A stretch of 64,000 nucleotides of DNA, taken from JAXLQL01 sp046331625 (lineage in GTDB: Bacteria > Acidobacteriota > Terriglobia > Bryobacterales > Bryobacteraceae). Below are positions 33,339-43,266 of the stretch, piece by piece. Position 1 is the first letter of the stretch. Every line of letters begins with the position of its first letter. The notes beneath the pieces were generated by a model. That model was not told where the DNA came from. It made no database searches and was given only the letters and a program-made list of their open reading frames with translations. The position numbers were made by a program, and so were the translations under genes. The DNA lies in contig JAXLQL010000010.1 of the NCBI GenBank assembly GCA_046331625.1, forward strand, positions 62,001 through 126,000. Reading direction: 5' to 3'.

Positions 33339-36300
33339 CTAGTTGCGTTGGCGAACCTCCAGTGTCCCCGTTAACGACACGAGTTCGAGTTGGGTGCTGA
33401 CTTCGGTGCCCGCGGACCCGCTTGCGCTTCCCCCAACTTCTCCGAGCCGCACAATCTCTGCAACAGACGGCTCCAGTTGTCCCGACAGTTCGACGCCGAC
33501 ATTTGCCGATCCCGTGACGGTCACAGTGCGCGTGCGCGTTGAGAAAATGCAGTCGAACAATGTGGAGCCGGGCTCCGACGGATCGATGACAAACTGCTCC
33601 AGAGCTGTCTCGAGGGGGAATGGGCTGCTCGTCGTTCCCGCGAAGGGTGTGCCAAGCCCCCGGCTGAACCAGTCCCGGATCTGGTCTAGGTCATCGTGTG
33701 TCACCAGATTCACCTGTCGGACACTGATGGTGACGGCGACAGTCCTCCAGCTTCCAGGGATTGCCACCGAGACTCGGTTGCCGCTCGGCGAAGGGGTTGA
33801 CGCGCTTCTGGTGTGGGTGGAGGGGTCCTGTTGCGTGTTGGTCACGCTGATTTCGTAGGTTCCCCGAATCGGAGCGCCACGGCTATCTTTGAAAACGAAA
33901 GAGAGATGCCGTTGGCTGGCGGGTGCCCTTCTGCTGCCAGGTGCTGTTCCGCTATCGGCGGTTCCTGCCCCCGCAGTTCCAGACCCCATGGAAGCGACGG
34001 TTTGTTCCGCGTGTTGCTGGCGCAAGTCGGCCTGGGCTGCAGGATCCTCGACTCCGTTGATCGCCGACTCCACAATAGCGGACTGCCGAGCCATGGTCTG
34101 AGGTGAAGCGGCAATTACGTCAACTGGGCTCAGTCTGGAGGTTGGGCTGATGGAGCCTCCGTCTGAATCGCCGGCAGTCGAAGCTGATGGGCGGTTGGCT
34201 GTAGCCAAGGTCTGCACAGCGCCGATTCGCGCCTTTTCGACTTCTCCAGCGACCTCCACGAGCTTTTCGAGCAGGGGTGCGAGCTTGTCGATGCCGGACA
34301 TGTCTCGGAAGATGTTGGACGTCTTCAGAAGATCCATCACATCACGCATGCCGCCCGGGTCAGGAAGTCCCGCGGGCTGCTGCACGCCTACGCCACTGGC
34401 GCCCATCGAAGCAGGCGAGAGACCCGATCCGATGCCTCCGCGCAAGGAACTCAAGCTGACTGGGGAGATCTGCGTAGCGTCATCTGGGCACGGCGAAATC
34501 TGCCAGTCCCAGAAACGAGTGTCGTCAATCACTTCGCTCGCGTTGCAGTGCGACAACTTCGCTTCGGCAAACGCGCCCCGGGTTGGCATACTCACAATGC
34601 GCTCGGCAAGAATGGACGCGGTGCCTGGATCGGGTTCTCCAGGCTGGTCGGCACGGTTGACCCATGGAAAAGCGAGATACATTCCTGAAACGCCGATGGG
34701 ACGATTCTCGATTTGGTCGGACAGGCTGATACCGTTCAACAGATAACTCTCGAACCGTTCGGCGCGCTCATCAGGACTTTCATTCAGCCAGACGAGAGAG
34801 CTGTAGTGATGGCGGTTGTCAGTGAGGTGGCCGAGAAGTTCATCGATCTTGCGTTGTCGAACTCGATGTTGCCTGGCCAGCCCGAGCACGTCCGCATTCT
34901 TGTTCGGTTGCTGCCAGAAGGTGGAGGTGTCCTCGAACTTGTAGTACTGGCGAACGTCCAGTAAGTCGAGCAGTCGCGCTCCGCTATCCAGGTTTACGAC
35001 GGCCCGAACCACGAATCCATCGATGGCGCACCGTTCTCGAAAATCGCCATCGCCCTCGACGCTATAGAACAGACCGAGTTGCTCGATGTCGCTGAATCGG
35101 AGGTGCACGCCGTCCGGCACGGCGAGAGAGCAGGTGGTTGTCGTGTGCGGCTGGGCCTTCCCACCAGGGAAGCCCATTCTGACAATATTCGCTTGGTCCG
35201 CGCCAATCACTTCGAGCCACATTCGCTCACGGTTGCCTATGTTGTCGTCAGCCACCAGGACCGTTACGAGAAACGATGTAATCTCGGCGGAACCGAGTGC
35301 CTGAAGATCACGGCCGGGAGACGCCATCTTCTCAACCAGCGCGCCGATGTTCTCCACCATAGAAGGCACCAGCAAGCCGCGAGACAGGACCTGCCGGTGT
35401 TTATAAGCCGTTTGCTCGTCGAACTCGAGCTCCGGATAGCGGATGAAAAGGACCGGCTGAGTCTGTCGGCGAAGCGCCCGTACCAGGTAGTGGCGCACCA
35501 CCTCGTAGTAGAGAATCGTCAGAGCGTGCGAGTGGTTGTGGTTGCGGACGATCCGCGTCTGCACCGTTTCATGCTCGGCCTCCTTCGCCTGCACCACTAC
35601 CGTACTCCGAAGATCTCTCACGAGGTGACTTGCCTGCGAGATTTCATCGACGATCTTCTGAGTGGTCTTGACATCGACGTCCCGGTTTCCGCTGGAGTTC
35701 GCCATCGCGTAGCCAACCGAATGCGACCCCGTCACGCCCCAGTTCTGGCCGGACTGACTTTGGCCAGATTGGGCGCCACCACCGGAGCTGCCACTCGAGC
35801 CAGAGCCCGGAGCAGGTGAGCCCGATCCGCCACCGGACGGCATTCCGCCCATACTTGGCATCCCGCCCCCGCCGAATCCGCCGCCGTAACCGCCAACCCC
35901 TCCGGTTCCGCCGAGGAAGGAATCGCCACTCTGGTGCTCCCGGAGTACGGCGTTGACGACCTCCTCGATGTTCCGGTCCCTGCGGAGGGCGTGAATCAGA
36001 TCGTCGCTTGTTTGGGCTTGGTCCACGCGGCTCGCTTCTTCCGACCGAGCCCAATCCACAACCGCCACGCGGACGGTCTCGCAAGGTGCAAGCGTGAGGC
36101 TGTAGAGGATCGTGCCCAACCCATGATTGAGAGGCAGCCATGCCAGTTCGTAGTGACGAAGCTCTCCGGTTCGGTAAGGGAGAGAACGTGGCCAATTTCG
36201 CCAAGAGGCGATCGATTCGTCCTCCGGGTCCCATTGGATGTTCTGGACAACTCCTGGAGTCCGGAAAAGTTGGTGAAGACGGACGATTCGCTCGACTGCG

Positions 36301-36794
36301 TGGCTGGGCAGAAGCATCTCGCACCCATCCTCGCCAAGCACAGGGACGGCATCCACGCCAAACGAGCCGGGCGAGAGTTGCCAGTCTTTGGTGTCCGCGT
36401 CCTCGATCGAAAGAAGTCCCAGGCGAGCGGGCCGTTGACTGACGAATCCCGGCGGAAGAGTAACGGGAATCACCTGCGCTGACGTGTCGAGCTTCGCAAG
36501 GTGGGAGGTGATCTTGTCGGACAACTCGACTTGCAGAGGCGTAGCTCCTCCGACGATGGCTCGAATCGAAGTGATCGGGCTGTTCCAGCCCGCCTTTCTG
36601 CCCTTCAGGTTGAACGAAACGTAGCCGACGTGATTCGATCCCAGTAGGCCCACTGGAACCGTGGAGGTGGCTTCGTTCGCACTGAACTCCACTTGTAAGA
36701 GGACCGGCGCGCCGCTGACAGGCTTCAACGTGGCGCCATCTATTAATTGCAAGCGAATCTTGTCCGGAAGATTGATTGGCGTTACTAAGGGCAT
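33339..36794 (-). CDS. Large uncharacterised protein with a Gly/Ser-rich insert
   Basis: 1151 residues, no signal peptide. The N-terminus (IRLQLIDGATLKPVSGAPVL) and C-terminus (FVFKDSRGAPIRGTYEISVT, LDQIRDWFSRGLGTPF) look like beta-sandwich modules. The centre carries conserved blocks YSLTLAPCETVRVAVVDWAR, LIHALRRDRNIEEVVNAVL, RIVRNHNHSHALTILYYEVV and FVVRAVVNLDSG. A Gly/Ser-rich disordered insert spans about 294-350. I have seen comparable large proteins with the VAVVDWAR and NHNHxHALTxLYYEV phrases in other bacteria, without an assigned function. Gene isolated; its neighbours are SBBP-type genes on the same strand. A role in a surface or structural complex is possible but unproven. Confidence 0.75.
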   Translation of the reverse strand: MPLVTPINLPDKIRLQLIDGATLKPVSGAPVLLQVEFSANEATSTVPVGLLGSNHVGYVSFNLKGRKAGWNSPITSIRAIVGGATPLQVELSDKITSHLAKLDTSAQVIPVTLPPGFVSQRPARLGLLSIEDADTKDWQLSPGSFGVDAVPVLGEDGCEMLLPSHAVERIVRLHQLFRTPGVVQNIQWDPEDESIASWRNWPRSLPYRTGELRHYELAWLPLNHGLGTILYSLTLAPCETVRVAVVDWARSEEASRVDQAQTSDDLIHALRRDRNIEEVVNAVLREHQSGDSFLGGTGGVGGYGGGFGGGGMPSMGGMPSGGGSGSPAPGSGSSGSSGGGAQSGQSQSGQNWGVTGSHSVGYAMANSSGNRDVDVKTTQKIVDEISQASHLVRDLRSTVVVQAKEAEHETVQTRIVRNHNHSHALTILYYEVVRHYLVRALRRQTQPVLFIRYPELEFDEQTAYKHRQVLSRGLLVPSMVENIGALVEKMASPGRDLQALGSAEITSFLVTVLVADDNIGNRERMWLEVIGADQANIVRMGFPGGKAQPHTTTTCSLAVPDGVHLRFSDIEQLGLFYSVEGDGDFRERCAIDGFVVRAVVNLDSGARLLDLLDVRQYYKFEDTSTFWQQPNKNADVLGLARQHRVRQRKIDELLGHLTDNRHHYSSLVWLNESPDERAERFESYLLNGISLSDQIENRPIGVSGMYLAFPWVNRADQPGEPDPGTASILAERIVSMPTRGAFAEAKLSHCNASEVIDDTRFWDWQISPCPDDATQISPVSLSSLRGGIGSGLSPASMGASGVGVQQPAGLPDPGGMRDVMDLLKTSNIFRDMSGIDKLAPLLEKLVEVAGEVEKARIGAVQTLATANRPSASTAGDSDGGSISPTSRLSPVDVIAASPQTMARQSAIVESAINGVEDPAAQADLRQQHAEQTVASMGSGTAGAGTADSGTAPGSRRAPASQRHLSFVFKDSRGAPIRGTYEISVTNTQQDPSTHTRSASTPSPSGNRVSVAIPGSWRTVAVTISVRQVNLVTHDDLDQIRDWFSRGLGTPFAGTTSSPFPLETALEQFVIDPSEPGSTLFDCIFSTRTRTVTVTGSANVGVELSGQLEPSVAEIVRLGEVGGSASGSAGTEVSTQLELVSLTGTLEVRQRN

Positions 36795-36880
36795 TTTAGA
36801 TCTCCAGTAAGCGTTAACTCTTGAATTTGGTAGTGAATCTCTCTAGTTGGGATACGGGGCTCCGCGGAGCCCCCTACTCC

Positions 36881-39800
36881 CTACCGCGCCGCCGCGGCGA
36901 TCGGCCGTGGGAACGAACCCTGCCTGAACTTCCAGCCGGCGTCCAGCGACTCGTACCACCACAATCCCCCAGGAGGCGAGCCAACCGCGCCAACCAGAGA
37001 ACGCCCCACCAGGAAATACTGAATCCCGCTGGAAGCGACTTCCACGTCCTGCAACGGCCGGCCTGTGGACTGCCACCCCGCCGGATCCCAGCGGTTCCCG
37101 GCTCCCTCCGTGTAGCGGTGCACGTGAGCGAATCCCCCGATGATCGCCGCAACCACCAGCTTCTCCCCCGGCAACGAAGCGATTTTGGGATCGGTCAGAA
37201 GCGAGCCGCCGCCATCGTACCAGCCCTCGAATCCGCCGCTGAAAGGCAGTCTTCCCATCTGGACCTTGGCCGACGTGTTGCGAGACACGATGTAGGCGGC
37301 CAAATCTTGCCCGACAGTCACCGCGGGCTTCCCAAGGACCCTGTCACCACGCAGGGTCCAGCCGGACCACGCGTCGAAGGGGGAGCTAATAGGAAAGTAG
37401 CCCCCTGTCCAAATGCGCGAACCGGAATCGGTTGCCGCGAGGTAGGCGGCGCAAACTTCGCCCGACTGTCTGGCCGCTGCTGACGGCGTGTCGCGGAAGG
37501 AGCCACCGAGGCTAAACCAACCCGCGAATCCGGTTCCACGGGTGTACACGATGCTCCAGGCCGCGCCACGCCGGTCCCGAGCGACAACCAAGGCCCGCGT
37601 CCCGCAAACCGCGACTGAAGGACTGCCGGTGAATTCCACGCCTCGTGCCGGCGGCGCCATTACCGGCGTGTCCCAACTCCGCGTGCGACTGTCGAAGACG
37701 TTCACGGCGATCCGTTCGCCATCATTGCTGGGCGCGGCCACGAAAGTATCTCCCGCTGCATTTTGAGCCACCGCCGGGTCGCCACTGTACTCGCGAGGAG
37801 CAGTGGAGAGATCCGGGATCAATTGCCACGAGAGCCGGATGCTGTTGCCATCCAGATACGCTGCCACGGCCGGATTCCCAGAGATCGCGGTGAAATAAGG
37901 CTCCGCATATGTGGTCTGCACGGCGCCCGGCGTGGCCAGAAAGCCGGTTCTGCCCGTGCTTCCGCCCAGATAAACGTTGCCGGAGTCGTTCACCCCAATG
38001 CCCCTGATTTCCGCCGCGTCCTGTCCTCCAAAATAGGTGGAGAATAAATATCCGCGTCCGAAGGGACTGTACTTGGTCACAAACGCCGAGTCAGCCGCAG
38101 CTATGGTCAGCCGCGGCTGCATCGGATTCACCTGAGGTAAGTCCGCCGCGTTCGATCCGCCAGTGACGTAGATGTTTCCGCCGCGGTCCACTGCGATACC
38201 GTTAGCAAAGGTCTTGGCGGAGCCACCCAGCAAAGTCGAGAACAGCATCGCCCTGCCCGATGGACTCAGCTTGGTGACAACGCCATTCTGGAAGGCGCTG
38301 GTGTGCGATATCAAAGCGTTCGCGAGCGGATAGTCCACGGAGGTCGTTGCCCCGGCAATGTACGCGGATCCTCCGCCGTCAACTGCAATGGCATACGCTA
38401 TATCGCTGGCAGTGCCGCCAAGAAACGTGGAGTATACGAGGTCTGACCCCGCTGGATTCAACTTCGCCACAAACGCGTCAACTCCGCCCGACAACGACGG
38501 CTGGTAAGCGTTCAAGGTGGGAAAATCGCGCGAACTCGTGGCTCCGGTAATGTAGGCGTTTCCCAGTGTGTCGACGGCAATTCCGCCAATCTCGTCTACG
38601 CCTGGCGATCTTTCACCGCCTGGAGCTGTTCCACCCATGTAAGTCGAATATGCGATGGCGCCCGCGCTCGTTACCTTCGTGACAAACATACTGATGGCGC
38701 TCCGTGGACTCCGCTGCAGAGCAGTTGCGCTGACCGGAAAGTCCGTCGATTTCGTATTGCCAAAGACATACGCGCTGCCGGCGGTGTCCACAGCGATCTT
38801 CCACCCAACGTCGTAGGACGACCCGCCGAGATAGGTGGAGTAGACGAGAGCCGAACCGGTTGGATTCAGCTTCGAGACGACGGCCTCGTTGTTCATCGAA
38901 AGGTGGCCCATTCCAGGGGGAGCACTTCGGAAGGCAGCCACGGTGGGATAGTCACTCGACGCAGTGGCGCCTGTAAGGATTGCATTTCCGTTCCTGTCGG
39001 CTGCGATTGCACACTTCGTCTGAAACGTTCCAATAGACGAGCCGTCGGTTACGGTGGACGTGGGATCCAGACTGGCGAATTCGGTATCGGTGCCACCGAG
39101 ATATGTCGAGTAGAGCCTAGCCGTACCGGTCGGGTTGAGCTTGGTCACGAAAAAGTCGTCGGAAGTACCCCTCATGGACGCCTGGAGCGCGCCCACAGTT
39201 ACGGGGAAAGCAAGCGACGCTGTGTTGCCACAAGCATAAGCGTTTCCGCCCCCGTCTAGCGCAAAGCCGCGGTCAATGTCGGTGCCGATGAGCCCACTCC
39301 CATTGAAAGTCTGGTAGAGGAGAACCGGATCGATCACCAACGGCCTTGATCGGTCATACCGAGCCAGCTCGAACACGACCTCCCGCCCCCGGACCGCATA
39401 ACTCACCGCAACCGCCTTCCCTTCCTGCCGCACCTCGGCCTTCTGCTGCCTCAGACCCTTGCTGATGGAAAGGCTCCCATCGGACATCAGCACGGGACGC
39501 CCTTCCCACCGCACGCGAATACGGCTCGGATCGGCGCCCGGCGCCACGATCCAGTCGTACTCGAGCCGTTGCGGATTCCCGTAGAACACCAGGTCGATGC
39601 CTGGGTACACGCCGCGCAGCGCCACGCGCCCATAGTTCGGGATCTCCGTGCGCCACTTGGCCGGGTCGTTGCCGATGAAGTAGTTGCTGATGCCCGGCTG
39701 CTTCTCGAGCGGTTCGAAGCGCGGGCGCGAGGCGCCAAGCCACTTCATCCGTTCGATGTCGCCGCCCTTGGGTTGGAAGACGGCTTCCTCGCCGGTTATG

Positions 39801-39967
39801 TACAAGAGGAAGCCTGGGACCCGGGCGAGATAGCGCACGCTCGAGTCGACCTGGCCCATGTTGGGCTCGAAGGCGAGCGGCAGTTCCCCGAAGGACTGGC
39901 GCGGACCTTGTTCTCCGGCCGCGATTACGCACGCGGCAAACGCGAGTATGGACAATCGGTTTTTCAT
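36881..39967 (-). CDS. Secreted SBBP beta-propeller protein with C-terminal lectin-like repeats
   Basis: 1028 residues from ATG 39967 (MKNRLSILAFAACVIAAGEQ, a signal peptide). The N-terminal DUF7948-type module reads LPLAFEPNMGQVDSSVRYLA and later NYGRVALRGVYPGIDLVFYG. From about 230 to 690 there are roughly nine SBBP repeats (GSALVYSTYLGGSSYDVGWK and variants with STYLGG), forming a propeller. The last 330 residues are PLL-like lectin repeats (FSLGGSFRDTPSAAARQSGE, FEGWYDGGGSLLTDPKIASL). Likely a surface or secreted binding protein. No C-terminal anchor or secretion signal was recognised. Confidence 0.85.
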   Translation of the reverse strand: MKNRLSILAFAACVIAAGEQGPRQSFGELPLAFEPNMGQVDSSVRYLARVPGFLLYITGEEAVFQPKGGDIERMKWLGASRPRFEPLEKQPGISNYFIGNDPAKWRTEIPNYGRVALRGVYPGIDLVFYGNPQRLEYDWIVAPGADPSRIRVRWEGRPVLMSDGSLSISKGLRQQKAEVRQEGKAVAVSYAVRGREVVFELARYDRSRPLVIDPVLLYQTFNGSGLIGTDIDRGFALDGGGNAYACGNTASLAFPVTVGALQASMRGTSDDFFVTKLNPTGTARLYSTYLGGTDTEFASLDPTSTVTDGSSIGTFQTKCAIAADRNGNAILTGATASSDYPTVAAFRSAPPGMGHLSMNNEAVVSKLNPTGSALVYSTYLGGSSYDVGWKIAVDTAGSAYVFGNTKSTDFPVSATALQRSPRSAISMFVTKVTSAGAIAYSTYMGGTAPGGERSPGVDEIGGIAVDTLGNAYITGATSSRDFPTLNAYQPSLSGGVDAFVAKLNPAGSDLVYSTFLGGTASDIAYAIAVDGGGSAYIAGATTSVDYPLANALISHTSAFQNGVVTKLSPSGRAMLFSTLLGGSAKTFANGIAVDRGGNIYVTGGSNAADLPQVNPMQPRLTIAAADSAFVTKYSPFGRGYLFSTYFGGQDAAEIRGIGVNDSGNVYLGGSTGRTGFLATPGAVQTTYAEPYFTAISGNPAVAAYLDGNSIRLSWQLIPDLSTAPREYSGDPAVAQNAAGDTFVAAPSNDGERIAVNVFDSRTRSWDTPVMAPPARGVEFTGSPSVAVCGTRALVVARDRRGAAWSIVYTRGTGFAGWFSLGGSFRDTPSAAARQSGEVCAAYLAATDSGSRIWTGGYFPISSPFDAWSGWTLRGDRVLGKPAVTVGQDLAAYIVSRNTSAKVQMGRLPFSGGFEGWYDGGGSLLTDPKIASLPGEKLVVAAIIGGFAHVHRYTEGAGNRWDPAGWQSTGRPLQDVEVASSGIQYFLVGRSLVGAVGSPPGGLWWYESLDAGWKFRQGSFPRPIAAAAR

Positions 39968-40153
39968 GACAGATTCTCTCCGGAATGCTAAGATGCAAGA
40001 CGCTGCCAGCACGGCAGGGCCTCCTCCAAACGACTCTCTGATACACTCAGCGAAATTTGCTCTCGGACCTCGCCACTCGGGAAGAAAAATCGGGCAGAGC
40101 CCAGCGGCGGGCAGCGCGTTCCCTGCTACGAACCACTTGACCCAAAGCCGGGA

Positions 40154-41068
40154 TCAACGAGGTGCGGCCGCCAGTCTTCCCGGGAACGAAGACGCCGTCA
40201 CCTGCCTCCAGCCAACCCCGGGCGATTCGTACCACCACAAGATTCCCGGCGTGGTGGAGCGTCCCACCAGGAACATTTGTCCCGGACCGGCGGCCACTTC
40301 CACATCTTGGAGTGGCTTGCTGAGTGTGGAGAAACTGCCCACCCATCCCCATGCAGTGCCCTCGGTATACGCGTTGAAACAAGGATTGCCACCGCTGGTG
40401 AGAGCGGCCACGTAGAGCGTACCCATGCCCGTGGAGGCAATTCGGGGATCGCTCAAGAGGGCGCCGCCGCCGTCATGCCAGCCGGAGAAAGATGCCGTTC
40501 CATATTGACGGCCCATCAGAGCCCGACTGGCGGTGTTGCGGACAACTACGTACGCCGCGGAGTCGGCGCCTACGGCGATAGACGGCTTACCGAGGGTGGT
40601 ACCAGCCACCGTTGGAAGCGCTGTCCAGCCTGACCAGCCGAAAAAGATGAAGCCGGTGTGGATTACTCCTGCGCTCGTGCGGGCTGCGGCGTAGACCACG
40701 CAATTGGCGTTGCGGGCGGCCACAGGGTCGTCGCTGAAACTGCCCCCGCGATTCGTCCATCCCGTGAACCCCGTGCCCAGTGTGAATTGGTTGGTCCAGA
40801 TCTCGCCTGCCGTGGAACGTGCAAACAGAGTGGCAAAGCCATTGCAAGCGGCAACGGCGGGCGTACCAGCGAACGTAGCCCCACCCGATGTTGTAGTCCA
40901 GGTATCCCAGGCACGCGTGCGACTATCGAACACGTTCACTTTGACCTGCCCGGCATCTATCACCGCCACGTATGTGTCGCCCGCTGGGCTTTGGGAGATC
41001 GCAGGATCAGCCGAAAACGCCCCTGGCGAAGAGGATATTTCAGACGACATCTCCCACTGTAGCTTCAC
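40154..41068 (-). CDS. PLL-like lectin-repeat protein, truncated paralogue of the SBBP protein C-terminus
   Basis: 304 residues that align end to end with the last third of the neighbouring SBBP protein: VNVFDSRTRAWDTWTTTSGG against VNVFDSRTRSWDTPVMAPPA, FSGWHDGGGALLSDPRIAST against FEGWYDGGGSLLTDPKIASL, and the ends WWYESPGVGWRQVTASSFPG and WWYESLDAGWKFRQGSFPRP. It lacks the propeller, the N-terminal module and a signal peptide, so it is either a cytoplasmic lectin-like fragment or a 5'-truncated relic. The start MKLQWEMSSE corresponds to an internal position of the long form. Confidence 0.75.
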   Translation of the reverse strand: MKLQWEMSSEISSSPGAFSADPAISQSPAGDTYVAVIDAGQVKVNVFDSRTRAWDTWTTTSGGATFAGTPAVAACNGFATLFARSTAGEIWTNQFTLGTGFTGWTNRGGSFSDDPVAARNANCVVYAAARTSAGVIHTGFIFFGWSGWTALPTVAGTTLGKPSIAVGADSAAYVVVRNTASRALMGRQYGTASFSGWHDGGGALLSDPRIASTGMGTLYVAALTSGGNPCFNAYTEGTAWGWVGSFSTLSKPLQDVEVAAGPGQMFLVGRSTTPGILWWYESPGVGWRQVTASSFPGRLAAAPR

Positions 41069-41162
41069 AGGGCCGGTGGCTAGCTAATTTGGACAGCACT
41101 GACGGGAAACGGAGGGCGGCCTGGAGGGCGGAGCTACGCGGCTCGCGGTAGAATCGCGAGGT

Positions 41163-41717
41163 ATGAAAACAATCACAGTCTCCATGTTCTTGGCCGCGGC
41201 GGCAATCCTGATGGCCGATCAGCAGACGCAGACGCGGACCGAGGTGGTGCGAGCCACCACGCCGCAGGGTGATTCGAAGGCGAACAGCGACAAGGTGCCG
41301 GAGGCGTACGCGATCGGCGGGCAGTTCGAGCGCATCGTGGTGATGCGGTTCAAGTTCCAGTCCGATTTGCTGGCCGGGATGGAAAAGATGGTGAAAGATC
41401 AGAAGATCAAGAACGCGGTGATTCTATCGGGGGTGGGTTCGCTGCGGAACTACCATGTGCACTCGGTACACAATCGGGATTTTCCGTCGAAGAATCTCTA
41501 CATCAAAGACTCAGTGACGCCGGCGGATATCATCAGCGTGAATGGTTATGTGATCGATGGGAGGATCCACGCGCACATGACGCTGACGGATGGGGACAAG
41601 GCGTTCGGAGGGCACATCGAGCCGGCGAACAACGTGTTCACGTTCGCCATTGTGACGTTGGGGGTGTTCGGGGACGGTGTGAGTTTGGACAAGGTGGACG
41701 ACAAGACTTACCGGTAA
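41163..41717 (+). CDS. Secreted PPC/DUF296-domain protein
   Basis: 184 residues with a signal peptide (MKTITVSMFLAAAAILMADQ). Residues 45-180 are a PPC (DUF296) domain: FERIVVMRFKFQSDLLAGME, NAVILSGVGSLRNYHVHSVH, and the metal-site region GRIHAHMTLTDGDKAFGGHI. Bacterial PPC proteins are normally cytoplasmic and of unclear function; export is unusual. It stands alone, with the next gene convergent 6 bases away. Confidence 0.82.
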   Translation: MKTITVSMFLAAAAILMADQQTQTRTEVVRATTPQGDSKANSDKVPEAYAIGGQFERIVVMRFKFQSDLLAGMEKMVKDQKIKNAVILSGVGSLRNYHVHSVHNRDFPSKNLYIKDSVTPADIISVNGYVIDGRIHAHMTLTDGDKAFGGHIEPANNVFTFAIVTLGVFGDGVSLDKVDDKTYR

Positions 41718-41723
41718 GTAACT

Positions 41724-42608
41724 CTACGCCAACTGCATCGAGCTCGAGTACACCCGGAACATGTCGCCATCTCGCGCCGTCATTCCCACGGCACCGCGGT
41801 CGAGCTTCTTGTCACGCCACGACGCGATGGGCGAGTTGCCGATGAAGGCGGCGAAGAAGTCGCCGTCCATCGTCATCGTCCAGGGATACATGCTGCGAAT
41901 GCCTTCGAGCCCCCGCGGTACGCGCTCCTCATGGATGATGGTCTCTTTCCCGTTCTCCACACGCGCGGCTTCCACCAGCATCTCGGGCGAGGGTGTTTCT
42001 CCCTCGAGGGATAGGCGCACAGTATAGTAATTTCGAAAATCCTGCGCGCGTAACATCAAGCCGGCGGCCCCGGCGATGAAACGCACGTTCATCCCGACCA
42101 ACCCGTTTTGCGCTCCGGCGCTCGGTTGGTAGAGTGCCATTCCTCGCGGGTTCAGCCAGCCGTCTTCCACGACCCAGGCCGGTTGTGTTCCGCCCGGCGC
42201 CCTCCACGACGTGTCCTGTTGTTTCTGGATCGCCAAGAACTGCGACAGGCGAAACTCCTCATTGAGCGGACCCCTTCGAGACGAACGCATCAATTCAGAC
42301 GAACCCGCAGAGCCCCCCCCGATCGATGGGAGGCGAGTATCGAGGTACCGCCGCAACGGAAAGCTCGCCATCACCGCGGCCGACGCCAGGAAAGCCGCGC
42401 GGGTGACCCTGGTGGAATGGGCCCGTTCGGCGAACTGTCCGAGGGCAGTTTCCGAACGCGCAAGGCCACCAGAGTCTCCGCGATGACTGGAGACATCACA
42501 GAGGATTACCCCGATCCGGTCGGCCAAGCGACAACGGTCCGAACAGTAGGGATCACCCGCCAGACGACGCATCAAAGGAAGAGGGGAAGAACAGGATCTG
42601 CATTGCAT
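41724..42608 (-). CDS. Zinc-ribbon membrane protein with a concanavalin/DUF1080-like domain
   Basis: 294 residues from ATG 42608 (MQCRSCSSPLPLMRRLAGDP). The N-terminus is a C-x2-C ... C-x3-C zinc ribbon (CRSC, YCSDRC). A membrane helix follows at about 70-88 (AAFLASAAVMASFPL), then an outward domain (WVVEDGWLNPRGMALYQPSA, FIAGAAGLMLRAQDFRNYYT and VGMTARDGDMFRVYSS) that resembles beta-sandwich laminin-G/DUF1080 folds. The role is unknown. Frame extends to 42683 but the longer form is unlikely to be coding. Confidence 0.68.
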   Translation of the reverse strand: MQCRSCSSPLPLMRRLAGDPYCSDRCRLADRIGVILCDVSSHRGDSGGLARSETALGQFAERAHSTRVTRAAFLASAAVMASFPLRRYLDTRLPSIGGGSAGSSELMRSSRRGPLNEEFRLSQFLAIQKQQDTSWRAPGGTQPAWVVEDGWLNPRGMALYQPSAGAQNGLVGMNVRFIAGAAGLMLRAQDFRNYYTVRLSLEGETPSPEMLVEAARVENGKETIIHEERVPRGLEGIRSMYPWTMTMDGDFFAAFIGNSPIASWRDKKLDRGAVGMTARDGDMFRVYSSSMQLA

Positions 42609-42786
42609 CTGGGTTTTGTCTCCGATACCTACCCTATCGGGCGCGATGGGGAGTAGCCTTAGGGTACGTAGGGGGTCGGGCACAACTTAAATCGATTTCT
42701 CGAGCGAAAGCCCACATCAGGGGGGATGCATGTGGCCTGGATAGGCGACCCGGGGGCTCAGGTAACATCGGCTAAAATTGGGGGCG

Positions 42787-43266
42787 ATGCGGACCTTTGG
42801 GTTACCTCTACTAGTTGCCGTGGGCGTGCTTGCCGAAACTGCGGACCAGGCCTTCGCCTCGCTCACGCGCCTGAACGGCGACTGGCAGGCGTCCATCGGG
42901 ACCAAGGGCGCCGTGATTCGAGTGAACCTGCGCTCGATCTCGAATGACACGGCGGTGGTGGAGACGTTCCAAACGGCCAGCGGACGCCAGACGCTCACCA
43001 TCTACCATGCGGACGCGGAGCGGCTGCTGGCGACGCACTACTGCGCCCAGGGGAACCAGCCGCGGCTTGCGCTCGATCCGGGCGGTGCGCCGGGCAAGCT
43101 GGTTTTTCGCTTCGTGGATGCGACGAATCTGAAGTCGGCGGGTGCGTCGCGCCTGGTGAGGTTAGTGTTCGATTTCAAGGACGCGGACCATTTCGACAAG
43201 ACCGAGGTCTACGCGAACAACGGCGCCGAAGAGGTCACGGTGTTTCGATTTTCGCGGGTGCGGTGA
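42787..43266 (+). CDS. Small secreted protein of unknown function
   Basis: 159 residues from ATG 42787, with a signal peptide (MRTFGLPLLVAVGVLAETAD). The mature part (LTRLNGDWQASIGTKGAVIR, TLTIYHADAERLLATHYCAQ, GKLVFRFVDATNLKSAGASR) has the look of a lipocalin-like or heme-free beta-barrel family seen in acidobacteria, but I do not recognise a named domain. The convergent gene stops one base away at 43267. Confidence 0.7.
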   Translation: MRTFGLPLLVAVGVLAETADQAFASLTRLNGDWQASIGTKGAVIRVNLRSISNDTAVVETFQTASGRQTLTIYHADAERLLATHYCAQGNQPRLALDPGGAPGKLVFRFVDATNLKSAGASRLVRLVFDFKDADHFDKTEVYANNGAEEVTVFRFSRVR

